A stretch of DNA of 64,000 nucleotides from Liolophura sinensis (Eukaryota; Mollusca; Polyplacophora; Chitonida; Chitonidae). Where the stretch lies: NCBI RefSeq assembly GCF_032854445.1, contig NC_088302.1:15497338-15561337 (forward strand), in the 5' to 3' direction. Of this stretch, positions 25,761-36,744 are shown piece after piece; the first letter of the stretch is position 1, and the number at the start of each line of letters is the position of its first letter. Below the pieces are notes generated by a model, which ran no database searches, was not told where the DNA came from, and saw nothing but the letters and a program-made list of their open reading frames with translations. The translations under genes were made by a program, and so were the position numbers.

Positions 25761-26239
25761 CAGTCAACGAAAGTTAATCTAGCCATTTTATCATCAAATT
25801 TCACGAAATGCTCGTGTGAATCTGCACAACTATCACCAAGTGTACTTCGCTACGTTTATGAAGTACACGGTGATAACGGAAAGTCAGGGATGTATATATA
25901 TTACAGTGTGATGGCTGGCAAATGGTCACACGCAACCGGTAAAATACGCTCTCTTCTTAGTTTTCCTCAATCAGGGTTTTATTCTAATTGTTCATGTAAA
26001 TGCATAAGTAGTACCAATTTACACGCCCCTTAGCACCATGGCTTACTTAGGTGACAAAAATGCAGTGATGATAATTGCAATGTATTAGAAAATGTATTTT
26101 CTAACTGGACGCACAGTACCCAATAAACGTCGTTTTGGGTATTGGCCTTGCGAAAAAGACCGGAACGTCTTTTTTGGTTGACGGCTGGTACACGAATGTC
26201 TGTTCCGACGCATAGATACAGATCAAACTCAGAGCAATT

Positions 26240-26400
26240 AAATGGTCACACGTAATAAGTGAAATACGGTCTCTTGTCAATTAACCAAAGACAGTGTTTT
26301 ATTCTAACTGTTCACGTAAATGCTCAAATAGTAACAAATTATACCCTGCCTAGCACCATGGTTTAAGCAGAATTAGGTTAAAAATACAGCAATGTTATTG
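26240..26400 (+). repeat. Duplicate of the block at 25920-26060
   Basis: 'ggtcacacgtaataagtgaa', 'attctaactgttcacgtaaa' and 'tagcaccatgg' repeat the order seen at 25926, 25982 and 26032. It lies just outside the right terminus of the TIR element. A third relative sits near 3030. Confidence 0.55.
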
Positions 26401-27008
26401 CCATTTATTTGACGTTACTGGTTTACGAAGATATGAAGATTCCGTTCTTTAAAATATGAGGACCTCACAGTTAGAGATACTATATATACAGTAACCGCAG
26501 TTCTTGCGCTGTTCTTCTATTAGCCCCAGCCTCTAATTCAGTGCGAAAATATGCGCCATATTTAGATCAAATTGCCAAAAACGTATCACATTTTGTCATC
26601 TTTGGAATTTTACTCGGCCAACCCTGAGATTCTACATGGGATTTGAGAAAAAAAAATGCATAGATTCATTTTAGGAATCTTTCGTTTTCCTTTTTCTTTT
26701 AGCTGTCTGTTCATTATTGGGTCATTCATCATCTTAAAAACTACATGAGAACTATTCCATAAATAAAAGAAGGCTTTCCTGTCTTCATGTAGTTTTACGC
26801 TGCTGCGCAAAAACTTTTACAAGGTTTATAAAAAGAGACAATATTTCTTATGAAATGTTATGCAATTTTAGATGGCAATTTATCTGTGGCCATTGCTTAA
26901 GGCTACTTGTGGACATGTCAAGTGTCATTTCAATCAAGTAAATAAATAAATAAATCACTAAAATCAAGAATATATAGCTATGTAATTAGTATAAATTATC
27001 CCCGATAG
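26401..27008. other. Intergenic, nothing recognised
   Basis: Only an (ATAA)n tail-like tract near 26940-26957 stands out. Confidence 0.4.
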
Positions 27009-27012
27009 CTTG

Positions 27013-28005
27013 TGTTATGTATGACTATTTAACGTTTTCATGTACTGTTAGTCTGCGGACCTTTGTGAAAGCATAACAGGCCCTGCTATATGTGTACAGC
27101 GCGGACCGGATCGAAAGCACCTTGTTCAATGCTTCGTTTATTTCATTGGCTGTTAATTCTGTGTTTAAGAATAGTTGAATCCACCTGGAACGTATATAAG
27201 CCGTGCTTTCTGTGCAGAGAGGAGGTATTTTTGCTGCATCCACTGGGAGCCAGGAGAGTGTGCGACGCTCTCGTATCGAGTCCATTATATTGATATGAGC
27301 TGGTGATGCCAGTTTCGTTTGGGAGGACAGATTTGTATGCCGGCACCGTTTGTGTACCACAGTTGTACAGATGTCTGGTTTAAGTGAATTTCTGCGGAAG
27401 TCACGTTTATTGGTGTTCGGATCTTTATTATGATTATACAGTGCTGACTGTATAATTTGTTTAACACGCTGACCTCACCTGACCGACAAGGTCGTCACGG
27501 ACTCTAAACTGAAGTTTTCAGTTTTGCAAAGGGCGTTCGTTCTGCCACAAGGTGACATTACTCTACGTCTCTGAACGGCTCGTTTGTGAGTTTCTGCGGG
27601 AGCTGTGACTGTTCTAAAGTGGATTATACCTCCATGCCTGTATTTACCCTGTGTTGTGCTCTGCGGGTGTGACGTCATTCAAAGGCTTGACTGTTCCAGT
27701 TCTGTGTAACCTGTGTACTGTGATCGCGTTCGCTAACCAAGCGAAGTACCTGACTGGGACAATTTGTGAATTGTGTGTTTATCCCATGGTCTTTACGTTG
27801 GATCTCCTGGAATACGTTCCTTGGGATGCAAAGGTGAACTGGAAACTTTTAGAGACCGGTAACACTGATGTGTATGTTTTTTTTATGTTGTTGTTGTTGA
27901 ACTGTCTGTAAAACTGTACGTCTCATTTTATATATAAATCATTGTATACATTGTAATATTGAGTCACTGAGTCTGTTTTCTGTTGCTGTTTTCAATACCG
28001 TAACA
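27013..28005 (+). mobile_element. Solo LTR of about 993 bp (LTR-A)
   Basis: The ends are TGTTATG..and ..CGTAACA, a perfect 5-bp terminal inverted repeat of the TG..CA type. It is flanked by CTTG at 27009-27012 and at 28006-28009, a 4-bp target duplication. Inside are a TATA box (TATATAAG, 27193-27200), a GT-rich downstream half and a composition more GC-rich than the flanks. No second LTR, primer-binding site or pol frame adjoins it, so it is a solo LTR left by LTR-LTR recombination. The family is probably Ty3/Gypsy or another 4-5-bp-duplicating group. The short frames inside it are not genes. Confidence 0.85.
27193..27200 (+). promoter_or_regulatory. TATA box of the solo LTR
   Basis: TATATAAG preceded by 'gaacg' and followed by 'ccgtgctttctgtgcagaga', an initiator-like region about 25-30 bp downstream. 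Its place about 180 bp into the LTR fits the U3/R boundary. Confidence 0.6.
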
Positions 28006-28439
28006 CTTGTAATCAGTAATATTTAATGATGTGACACAGAACACCCACTTTCCATCTCCAAACTTCTTAGCTGTGCCAGTTTTGCTTTTTTAATAATATG
28101 TAAACTGCCAATGGGAAAAGCAAGGACGGGCTACACAAAAGTTCAAAATCGCAGTAGCACACATCTTTTTGTTCTGTGACGTTGCAGTCCTTCTGTATTA
28201 CATAGGTGTTTTATGAACACACATACAACGATAATTGGGACAAAATAAAGGAAGAACAAAGCAGTCCATTGCTTTGGGCCGTATTGTTACAGGCAGGAAG
28301 GAGTTTTACAAGTTCAACATTATGTAAAGAAATTTCCCCCATTATATAAAGAAACACTGTTACTCCTAATACCCACACTAGTTTGAATATATTTGCTCCA
28401 GCTCTACGGCGGAAAACAAACTTATTAAGCAAAACAACG

Positions 28440-28830
28440 ACTGATGGACGTCGCACAGACTAACATCATTGCCACGGGGGAAGGTAATTGTGCTTGGTGC
28501 CAAGACTTGCCAGGTCGAAGATGGCACGGGTTCACTTCGTAATGGTCGATGCTTTGATAAGCCGTAGAGACGCTGAAGACGTTCTGAAGGAAATCGTCGA
28601 TCCCTTCTTGACATCAGGGCTGATGACGGATGGTATTGATTCCTATAGTTTGGTCATCATAATCACATAAGAAGTCTCTGGACGTGTCCCTTTTGGCACA
28701 TCGCCTTGGGAAACAGACGCCGATATTCCGGTAGCTGTCAATTAGCCCTCCCCGACCAAATCTGACCTGTAATTTTCCTGGACGTTGCCCCGATGAAGCG
28801 GAGTTTACATCAATACCATTATTATTTATT
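28440..28830 (+). repeat. Module repeated from 19540-19905 and 16310-16560
   Basis: It shares 'tggtattgattcctatagtt', 'gccttgggaaacagacgccg' and 'attccggtagctgtcaatta' with the 19.7 kb copy. A short frame ends at the same stop as in the 19.7 kb copy, with mainly replacement differences. It lies just left of the TIR element at 28841. Confidence 0.65.
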
Positions 28831-28840
28831 TCCTTGAATT

Positions 28841-30160
28841 TATCCGTCGAAATAGTCATTCTTATACCAGACATCTACCAAATGGACGTCCCGGGTAAAT
28901 AACAGCAAAGCTAAGCGACGTTTAACACAAAGCAGCAAAGAACTAAGAAAATAAACTAAGCACAAAATTAGTGGGGGGGGGATCTTTTAAAGGGAAGCAA
29001 TCAACATTTTTCAGAGATGTTGGAAGACGCAAGGAATGTTTTAGGTGCATGAGTGAGATCGTTATTCAAATCGTGCATCATGCTAATATGTACGTTGTCG
29101 ACAATCAAGACGTGGTCATTTGCTCTTTGATCTTGACTTTTCGTACATCCAACGTGGTGATCTAATTTTTCACGATGAATAGACAGGCGCAATCCAGGGC
29201 TTAAGCAAAATTATGAAGCAAAGTTAAGAGATTCTGGATGTTCTGCCCACATTTATCTACAAGGGGATCATACTCATCATTCTAAAGCTTACGAAACTTA
29301 AGCGTTAATGCGTTTGATAGAATAACATTGCCACACTAGTGTTTGCAGTAGTAACTTCTGAAATTGGCTGAAATCAAATCAGTCTCACAATACACAGGAT
29401 TCAAAAAAATGTTTCATGGTAGGATATAGATGTATACACATGTGCCAGACTCTTCCGTATGTTGCTATTGAAGTAACGATAAGTTACAATGTCAAGATCA
29501 AAACTATTCTTCTTGTAGTCTGAGAAGAAGAAGAAACCATTTTGGTCTTCCTACAAATACGGGTCGACTTAGTATGTACCGTATGGAGAGTCTGTGTTTT
29601 TCTTTAAACGCTGCGATCTCGTCTATATCCCTTTGTGACATTTGTTAGATCCTGTGTGTTGTGTGATGATTTCAATCAATGTTATTACTGCAAAAACTAG
29701 TGTGTCAAGGCTATTCCATCAATTCTTAAGTTATACAATGTGTATAATTTTTATTTAATATGTAAGTAAATAAGGGCAGATCGTACGGAATCTCTGGAGC
29801 TATTCTTCATGACTGTGTCTAATTCCGGAACCCTGGGCTAGAAGATTTATACCCATCGCGTTGAATTAGGCCGTCACATTTGTCGTATTAAAAGTTGTAA
29901 TAAAAACTTAACTGATATATTAAAATCAACAACTGATATTCTAGCATGATACACGTATTTAACACAGATTTCACTCAGTCGCCTACATACCTTGCGACTT
30001 TCCTACATTATTGAAAAATGTTGACAGTTTACCTTTCCATGATTCTGTCCTATTTTCGTACATTATATACTGTCTTAGTTTTGGGAATCAGTCTTGCTGT
30101 TATTGACATGGGACGTCAATTTTGTTGACGTCCGGTATTCTAATGTCTGTTTCGACGCAT
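28841..30160. mobile_element. TIR element of about 1.32 kb (copy 2)
   Basis: The left end 'tatccgtcgaaatagtcatt' with 'ataccagacatctacc' is mirrored at the right by 'ttgacgtccggtattctaat' with 'gtctgtttcgacgcat'. The inverted similarity continues inward: 28917-29060 ('acgtttaacaca', 'caacatttttcagagatgtt') pairs with 29985-30080 ('attgaaaaatgttgacag'). Arms are therefore at least 200-300 bp. A second right-terminal arm follows at 30165-30290. No transposase was found. Confidence 0.62.
30111..30133. other. 9-bp perfect hairpin in the TIR
   Basis: GGACGTCAA, loop TTTTG, TTGACGTCC. It brings together two TGACGTC half-sites at the element's right terminus and could be a protein-binding site or a foldback left by a rearranged end. 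Confidence 0.5.
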
Positions 30161-30164
30161 ACAT

Positions 30165-30290
30165 CTATATGCTTTCGTAGTTCTTTGGTAGTTTGTGTTA
30201 AACGTCGTTTATGGGAATTGGTCTTGCTGTTATTGCTGTGTTGCTCGACGTCTTGTATACAAATGTCTGTTTCGACGCATAGATTCAGAC
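30165..30290. repeat. Extra right-terminal arm of the TIR element
   Basis: It repeats the preceding arm: 'ggtagtttgtgttaaacgtc', 'gggaattggtcttgctgtta', then 'aaatgtctgtttcgacgcat'. It is either a tandem terminal duplication or the end of a second element. Confidence 0.55.
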
Positions 30291-30576
30291 ATGTCAAAGT
30301 TATTTCACTAATGTTATTGGGCCTGGGAGATAATTTGGAGATAATAAGATGTAAGAAAAGAGAAATATTGATCTATGTTTGAATACAAATGGGATTTGTC
30401 CATATATGCACCGTACACAGCCTATATAAAGGTCAAGGTAATTCTATTGTTTAAATTCACTTCGAATCAAACTAGTCACTAATTCACACTTAAAACACGT
30501 CTACGCTTTAATGTAATTTCTGCTTTACAAATTCAAACATGTTAGACACAGAGGTACCCTTGATATTAATTCAAGT

Positions 30577-30602
30577 CTCCAGATGGCGCCACTTGGTGGC
30601 AG
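30577..30602 (-). promoter_or_regulatory. CTCF-like motif
   Basis: On the minus strand the core CCACCAAGTGGCGC (30586-30599) fits the known CTCF core CCASYAGRKGGCRS at 13 of 14 positions, and 'catctgg' follows. CTCF is conserved across bilaterians. A single motif match is weak evidence of function. Confidence 0.35.
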
Positions 30603-31205
30603 AAGGAGTCAGTATTTCGTCTCTGAGCCGCAGCTAAGTAAATTAGCAGGATGAATGTGTTATGGTTGGCGCTTAAAAATGACCTCATATTTACCACACA
30701 GTTTGCAAGGATCTGGATCTGTAAACTTGTTTTGTGTTACGGAAATAAAAAACAGATCTGTGAAATGGGTATAGGCAAATGTTGATAGGATGAAATTGTA
30801 GAATCCCGTATGAGTTGGCCTGCCACAGTACACGGCTTTGAAGAAAAATTTGAAAAAAGGAAAACCACAATGAGAGACAGAGAATTTGTTATTTTGAAGT
30901 ACCTAAATATACTTAAATTCAGCTAAATTGACAGCTGTTCTATAACACAGAAGCTCCATTCAGATTGCCTTAAAATCTGTACCACGTAAGATTTGTAAAG
31001 TTTTTTTAAAATTACATTTTTAAGGTATTGTTTTGGATGTTACAAGCCCAAATATTTCACTGTGAGGGGTAAAAAAAAAACAAAAGTAAAATAAAGAACA
31101 ATGTTATCGTTAATAATGACATTCGTTATCAAACTAGACAAACGTTTTCTCCAGCGACTTTAGCGTTCCCGATTCCGGTCTCAAACACATATACAAGATT
31201 TTGTA
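30603..31205. other. Intergenic, nothing recognised
   Basis: AT-rich, no supportable feature. Confidence 0.4.
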
Positions 31206-31213
31206 AGATAGAC

Positions 31214-31529
31214 TGTGAGTGAGTGCTTAGGGTCTAATGTCGTAACAATTTTTAATTATATGACGACGCCGTAGAGTGCAGGTAATGCGCCTACTTATTG
31301 CAGGACAGATTTCCACCGCTCTTTTATCTAGCACTGCTTCACTGAGACTTGCTCCACCACAGCTATTATACTGATAGGTGTCACCCAGTCCTTGCACTTA
31401 GCCCTTAACGCCAAACTCCAAGGAAGAAGCTTCCTCTTTTAAGGTCTTAGGTGTGACGCGACCGTGGATTGACGCTGGATCTATCTCCCCCGAAGCGGGC
31501 GCGCTACCAACTGAGCCATTGGGCCGGTC
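31214..31529 (-). repeat. SINE-2 copy, minus strand
   Basis: Read on the minus strand it starts 'gaccggcccaatggctcagt' with the A-box-like 'tggctcagttgg'. It has a diverged B box and ends 'cactcactcac'. It is related to the copy at 55722 along its whole length. A possible short target duplication ATAGAC lies at 31208-31213 and 31531-31536. It is more diverged than the 55722 copy. Confidence 0.82.
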
Positions 31530-31536
31530 AAATAGA

Positions 31537-32770
31537 CCTTGAAAAGTGGGGATAAATGTAAATCGCTTGTTCCTTGAGCTATTGATGGCGTTTTTAATCC
31601 ACGGAATACGCGCTATAGCAACCTGAATTATTCTTGCTTTTCAGTCCGCTTTCTGCAGCTGTATTTAATCGACTGTAGAAGTTTTAATACACTGTTGTCT
31701 TTTTAAAAAATATTTGCTCCCTCGATTACACATAGCTTAATTTTACACATTTCCTGTGCATTTTACATTATAGTACCTTTTCGACATTAGATGTAGGCGT
31801 CTGCAATTGTATACCAAATATATTCAGTTCTTTGTAATGGAGACATTTCATGGGGCAACTGTGATCTCGTCCATACTACTTACCCTATTATTCAGATCGG
31901 CGTACCAAGAAATTCCCTTCTGCAAGTAGTTATCTCATGGAGGAGTCCACCGATCAAACTTTAGCACTTAACTAGCCTAGATAAACGATCGTTGTTGTTG
32001 ACGCTTAACCACTTCTTCTTACACCGCAGGGAGTTTTAAGCGAGAAGGGAAATGCGCACTTAAACATGTTAAAAGGGAAAAAATCATTAAGAATATCAGA
32101 TTAAGAAATGGTAGAAATCAACCCTCCTCTAGTTACTGTTCACTCAAGAGGAAATGACAACAACTGAACAAAATCTAATCAGTTTTAAATCACTTTCCCT
32201 AATTAGCTTTATATTTGATTACATAGATCAGTCATTATATTTTTCCTGGCCATTATTGTAAGAAATTAATTGGAAGGTAACCGACTATATGAAAATGGTT
32301 GCATGAACAGGAAAAAATAGTTGGTATGAAGCCTGACTGAATCTAAGGAATGTTATATAATACCAATTACAAATGAAAGTTCTTTGCCATTTCCATATAG
32401 TCGATTTAGATTTGAGTTTATTAGAAGCGAGACATTTCACTAAACATCTTCAAAAATGACTCGGTTCGGCAGGTAGATCCTGCATCAGTACATGTAGAAC
32501 ACTTTTGGAAAATGACTGCTCTTGCTACCACTGGAAACGACCAAATGCATAAATAATGTGTAATACAAGCAGTGGCCTCGTGTTATGAGGTCCACATTTC
32601 CCGGCATTCCCATGAACTGCAAGTACATAAAGGCATATAGAGTACTTTTGGGACGAGGACACTAGTACCAATGGTAACAGCAAAATACAGGGAGCGGAAT
32701 ATTAATGCTGTTGACCTGGTTTTATATAAAAGAAGGACGAAGATTGAAGCGGACTCAGTAATATTGATTA
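31537..32770. other. Intergenic, nothing recognised
   Basis: No gene, RNA or repeat could be supported. Confidence 0.4.
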
Positions 32771-32772
32771 TT

Positions 32773-32882
32773 CCTTATTTGATTGGTGTTTTCACCAATC
32801 GTACTCAAGAATATTTCACTCATACGACGGCGACCAACATTATAGTGAAAGGAAAACTGACAAAGCTTGGACGTATCCACTA
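32773..32882 (-). repeat. SINE-1 3' fragment, minus strand
   Basis: 'tatttgattggtgttttcac', 'gtactcaagaatatttcact' and 'atacgacggcgaccaacatt' are the reverse complement of the SINE-1 3' half, 5'-truncated. Confidence 0.75.
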
Positions 32883-35095
32883 ACCATATATAGCACCGTT
32901 CACTGACTCTCACACAAAACGGCCAAAACAACTGCTTCCAGATATTGCAAAAGTCGACTGTATATGTGTACACGAGGAAGTCACACATTATTCTCATTTA
33001 TGAAGAACCGTTTCCAATGCAACGGCAACAGCACGTGCCAGATTGTTTCCCGGGAGGCGTGTCCTCGATGTTGGCGGTGACGGGGAATACATGTACATCT
33101 CCTTTACCATTTAGGACGACTTTATCTTCAACGCTGATATATATTCTGCATTACTTACCTCTGAATATACATTTCAGTGGTATCTCTTATGATCAATGTA
33201 AATTTTCTGACAACTATTTCAGTGTTGCGGATGATTGTTCAAGTAACTTTATGGAGAAGTGATGCGATTTAATTTAATGCTTTCTTGCCATTTTCCTTAT
33301 TCATTTACATGTATGTGATAAAGCAGAAGCTCACATCATGCTCGTCATCGCATATAAAAGTTAAGAAAAAAAAACTGAGAAAATTTGGTTTATTTGCTCG
33401 CTCAAGTTTGTTTGAAACCATTCATTTGTGATGACCACCAGAGTGATGCCCTGTATATCTGCTTTGTGGTGTTAGTTTTTAACATGTTAAGTGCCTGATG
33501 ATATGAGGTTTCTCTTATCCAAGCCCATGTCCTGGTATTCTGAAAAATTATTGGAAACAAGCCGTTGAAGAGTTGTTCGTTACTAGCCTTCCCTCCAGTT
33601 CATGTGAACGAAGTGTTGGTGAATAGGGGTCACGGGATGAGATGGGTAAGTGTGACCGAATAGAAAAGAGATTCCTTCGTTAACGCCACTATTTCCCAAG
33701 ATGTGTGATAGGCTTTGCGTATAAAGCTAGATCCAACCTGTGACATCCTTCAACATCAGGCTGGTCACACATAAACGTGACATTTCAATCTCATTTTAAC
33801 AGCAGAACGACCGTGTCACTATACGACACAAGAACAACCACACAGATCTGGAAGAATGTTATAACATCATCAGTTCTAGCTGAAATTTATGCAAGTATTT
33901 CCTTTGATGCTCAGTTCATAACCATGCGGGCATCATACAATGCTCTCTCACCAGGACGTTGAACCAGCCAGTGGTGACGCCAGACAAAATCTAATATTTC
34001 TAATTTTAGACAGTTGAACCTCTTGTGCCTGTGATGTTTAACTAGCTTCACAAATATCCTCTCTGCCGCTATGCTGACTCCTACGAAGTAACGTCACTTC
34101 GTTATCTCGACAAGGCTGGGGATGGTACACTGTCATTTTCAATATTGCCCCGGAGCTAAATTAGGCACTCTCTCCCAATGAACAGATGAACCAGCTCCTG
34201 TTGGTTGCATGGCTTATTGGACCCAAGCTGAATTTCATACCATATAAGCATGCCGTCATGAATAACGAACACATTTGATACCGGACCCATTTAGCGATTT
34301 TGACTTCTGCTTAAAACGAAACTAATTATGGTATATTTGGGCCGATTTATGGGAACAATTTAAAGTAGTATAAAATTTTGGGATAATGCTTGTTGTTTCA
34401 GAAGTTCAGCGCAAACCAGTACAATATGTCCTCTACATAAATTTAACTCTGAAAATTTTCTGCTCATCAATTAAAATGTATTAAATACAAAAAGTATAAG
34501 CAAGTTGCTTAAGATGAAATTGTCAGACACCAGTCTTGTGTCATCTGATCCAACAGAGGCTGTGACTACAGAGAGCCTATAACAATATTTGCCACAAAAT
34601 ACAAACTAATCAAGGTAGTCTGTGTCCACTTGGGTCCATTTGATGTGCTTTTGTTCTATCCCTGTGACATTTTATTTTGTCATAGAACCGTGTGGCACTC
34701 ATTCATCATTCGTTTGCAGGAGCCACTGTGATCACACCCCGCTTGTGTCTACAGTAGGCCTTACTATTCCTATCGTCCTGATCAACAGTGACTTCTCTTT
34801 TTCTATTACATGTATTATTCGCCACAAGAGTAAACTTTAAGATCTAACTAGGCTAAATAGCCCAAACACTATGTCGTTTGTGTCGAGGGTTAACGGCTAG
34901 TTCTTGTACTGCTGAGCGTAAGTTGAGTTTCCAGTACAGGACAGATATGTGTACCTAAAAGTGAGAAACAACCAACAGAGATATTGAGTTAAGAATTAGA
35001 ATAAACAATAAGATATGCGGGAATAGACAGCGAAAAAAACGGAATAAGTAAAATAATTGATGCAATGGCCGGGTTATGAATAGCATTAATGAAAA
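32883..35095. other. Intergenic; short duplicate of 36570-36720 near 33440-33620
   Basis: The stretch 33540-33600 ('gaaacaagccgttgaagagt') resembles 36640-36680 ('gaacaagtcgttgatgagtt'). The 105-codon frame at 32945-33262 has no recognisable domain. No gene is called. Confidence 0.45.
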
Positions 35096-35097
35096 CT

Positions 35098-35212
35098 GGG
35101 ATGTTTGAGGCAGTTTCTGTCTCTTTTAAAGTCTTAGGTGTGACTCGACCCAGGATTGATCTACCGCTCCCGAAGCGGACGCTCAACCAACTGTACTATC
35201 CGGGCCGGTCAC
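35098..35212 (-). repeat. SINE-2 head fragment, minus strand
   Basis: On the minus strand it reads 'gaccggcccggatagtacag' with the A-box-like 'tagtacagttgg', then the B-box region and 'cacctaagactttaaaagag', where it stops. It keeps the head but lacks the tail, unlike the usual 5' truncation, so the rest was deleted after insertion. Confidence 0.75.
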
Positions 35213-35344
35213 ATTACCTAGAATCGTTCCATGATCCATGTACCTGGATGTATAGGAAGGACGGTGCTCATACAATACAGTGTTAACTGCAAATGGACGT
35301 AACCTCGTTATTTATTCATTTATTTGGATTGGTGTTTTATGCTG

Positions 35345-36370
35345 TGTTACGACCCAAACTGTCTGTATTATAAAGAGATGGCTTGTTCGAAATACACGAC
35401 AGTTTAGCCGCACAAAAAAGTAACCAAAACCAGCAGATTTTATTTTACAACAATTTATTAGCTTAACAAGAACAGATACTAAGACTTATACAAATACTAA
35501 AGTACTTAAGTTTAACAAGAAAGGATAGCAGTAGCTATACAAATACTAAAGTACTTACGGTGTCAAGTCCAAACAGACGCATATATTCCACAATATATAC
35601 CACACAGGCATAAATGCTCAGAGGCAAATTGGGGCCTCCGTGGCTCAGTCGGTTAAAGCGCTAGCGCAGCGTAATGACCCAGGAGTCTCTCACCAATGCG
35701 GTCGCTGTGAGTTCAAGTCCAGCTCATGCTGGCTTCCTCTCCGGCCGTACGTGAGAAGGTCTGCCAGCAACCTGCGGATGGTCGTGGGTTTCCCCCGGGC
35801 TCTGCCCGGTTTCCACCCACCATAATGCTGGCCGCCGTCGTATAAGTGAAATATTCTTGAGTACGGCGTAAAACACCAATCAAAAAAAAAAAAAAAAAAA
35901 AAATCAGAGGCAAATTCACAAGAGGGAAAATCCACAGTATAACTGAGTGTATGACGAAATATACACTCAACTCCACAGACAGGGTCCGTGTACTAATAAG
36001 CACAAATTAAACATACAAGTGCTCGGTGAAGATAGGATATAAAAAAGCCAGAGGCTATAGAGACACCAAAATTCAGCACAAATGGCCTACTAAAGTAACA
36101 CACAGCGAAAGCATCCAAAAGTCTCAATCATTCTCATTTTCTCCGTTCTCTCCGTCTCTCTCCGTTTGACCTGCTTTCATAGGTCTTATATAGCCTGGTG
36201 GAATTGTCCAGAATAAGAAAATTCCTGAACACTTGATGTAAACAAACAGGCACCGAACTGAGCGTATTCTGGAATATTCTAAGGTAGAGGCAGACAGCAC
36301 TCGCTGAACTTAGCATATGTAAACAGTGGCAAGCTATATTTAGAAACTGACGGCAGTCGTGCACATAACA
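35345..36370 (-). mobile_element. Solo LTR (LTR-B), about 740 bp without its inner SINE
   Basis: The ends TGTTACG..and ..CATAACA give a TGTTA/TAACA inverted repeat like LTR-A. The flanks are TGCTG (35340-35344) and CGCCG (36371-36375). These equal one 5-bp duplication of the SINE-1 sequence CGCCG with two C-to-T changes on the left, as expected from CpG decay. On the minus strand a TATATAAG lies at about 36184-36191, and AATAAA-type signals lie near 35435-35460. LTR orientation is therefore minus. No internal region or second LTR is present. Confidence 0.78.
35631..35903 (+). repeat. Young full-length SINE-1 with perfect 13-bp target duplication
   Basis: It runs from 'ggggcctccgtggctcagtc' through the B-box-like 'gtgagttcaagtcc' to a 22-A tail. 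It is bracketed by TCAGAGGCAAATT at 35618-35630 and 35904-35916 with no mismatch. It is the best reference copy of this SINE in the window and is inserted in LTR-B. Confidence 0.95.
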
Positions 36371-36744
36371 CGCCGTACTAAAGAATATTTCACTTTTACA
36401 ACGGTGGCCAGCAGGATAGTGGGAGGAAACCGGGCAGAGCATGGGGGAAAATCACGACTATCCGCACGCTACTATCAGACCTCCCCACGTTCGGCAGGAA
36501 AGGAAGCCAGCATGAGCTGGCGCGCTAACCGACTGAGCCACGGAGGCCTCATCAAACCTCGTAGTAACGTCTCTAAGTAATGTGGACCTGGTTTTATTTC
36601 GAAGCAGAGCATTTTCTGATGATGTTCTGAAATTATGGAGAACAAGTCGTTGATGAGTTGTTCTTTACCAGCTTTGATTCGGATGTAAATAACGTGTCGT
36701 TTCTTTTCATGGCAGCTATCTCATAATGATAACTCAAAATTGTT

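Larger units (their letters stand above)
24887..26216. mobile_element. TIR element of about 1.33 kb (copy 1)
   Basis: The left terminus 'tctatgcgtcgaagcagac' with 'cgtataccagacgtcaacca' is the inverse of the right terminus 'ggttgacggctggtacacga' with 'tgttccgacgcataga'. A possible 5-bp target duplication CAGAT lies at about 24880 and 26221. The size agrees with the relative at 28841-30160. No transposase is visible inside, so it is presumably non-autonomous. It was later hit by a tiny SINE tail (24935-24967), and its interior (25230-25760) resembles part of units C and D. Confidence 0.6.
35309..36554 (-). repeat. Older SINE-1 (minus) split by an LTR
   Basis: The 3' tail lies at 35309-35344 ('tttattcatttatttggatt', 'ggtgttttatg') and the rest at 36371-36551 ('cgccgtactaaagaatattt', ending 'gagccacggaggcc'). 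AACCTCGT at 35301-35308 and 36555-36562 is a plausible target duplication for the whole. The SINE has an internal deletion between 'catgagctgg' and 'cgcgctaacc' that removes the B-box region. Confidence 0.78.

Noticed and set aside
27025-27911. Several overlapping 60-111-codon frames
   Set aside because: All lie inside the solo LTR, which has higher GC and so fewer chance stops. No gag or pol motif is present.
32945-33262. 105-codon plus-strand frame as a host gene
   Set aside because: There is no family resemblance, no second exon and no splice signals. The length is within chance for 64 kb of this composition.
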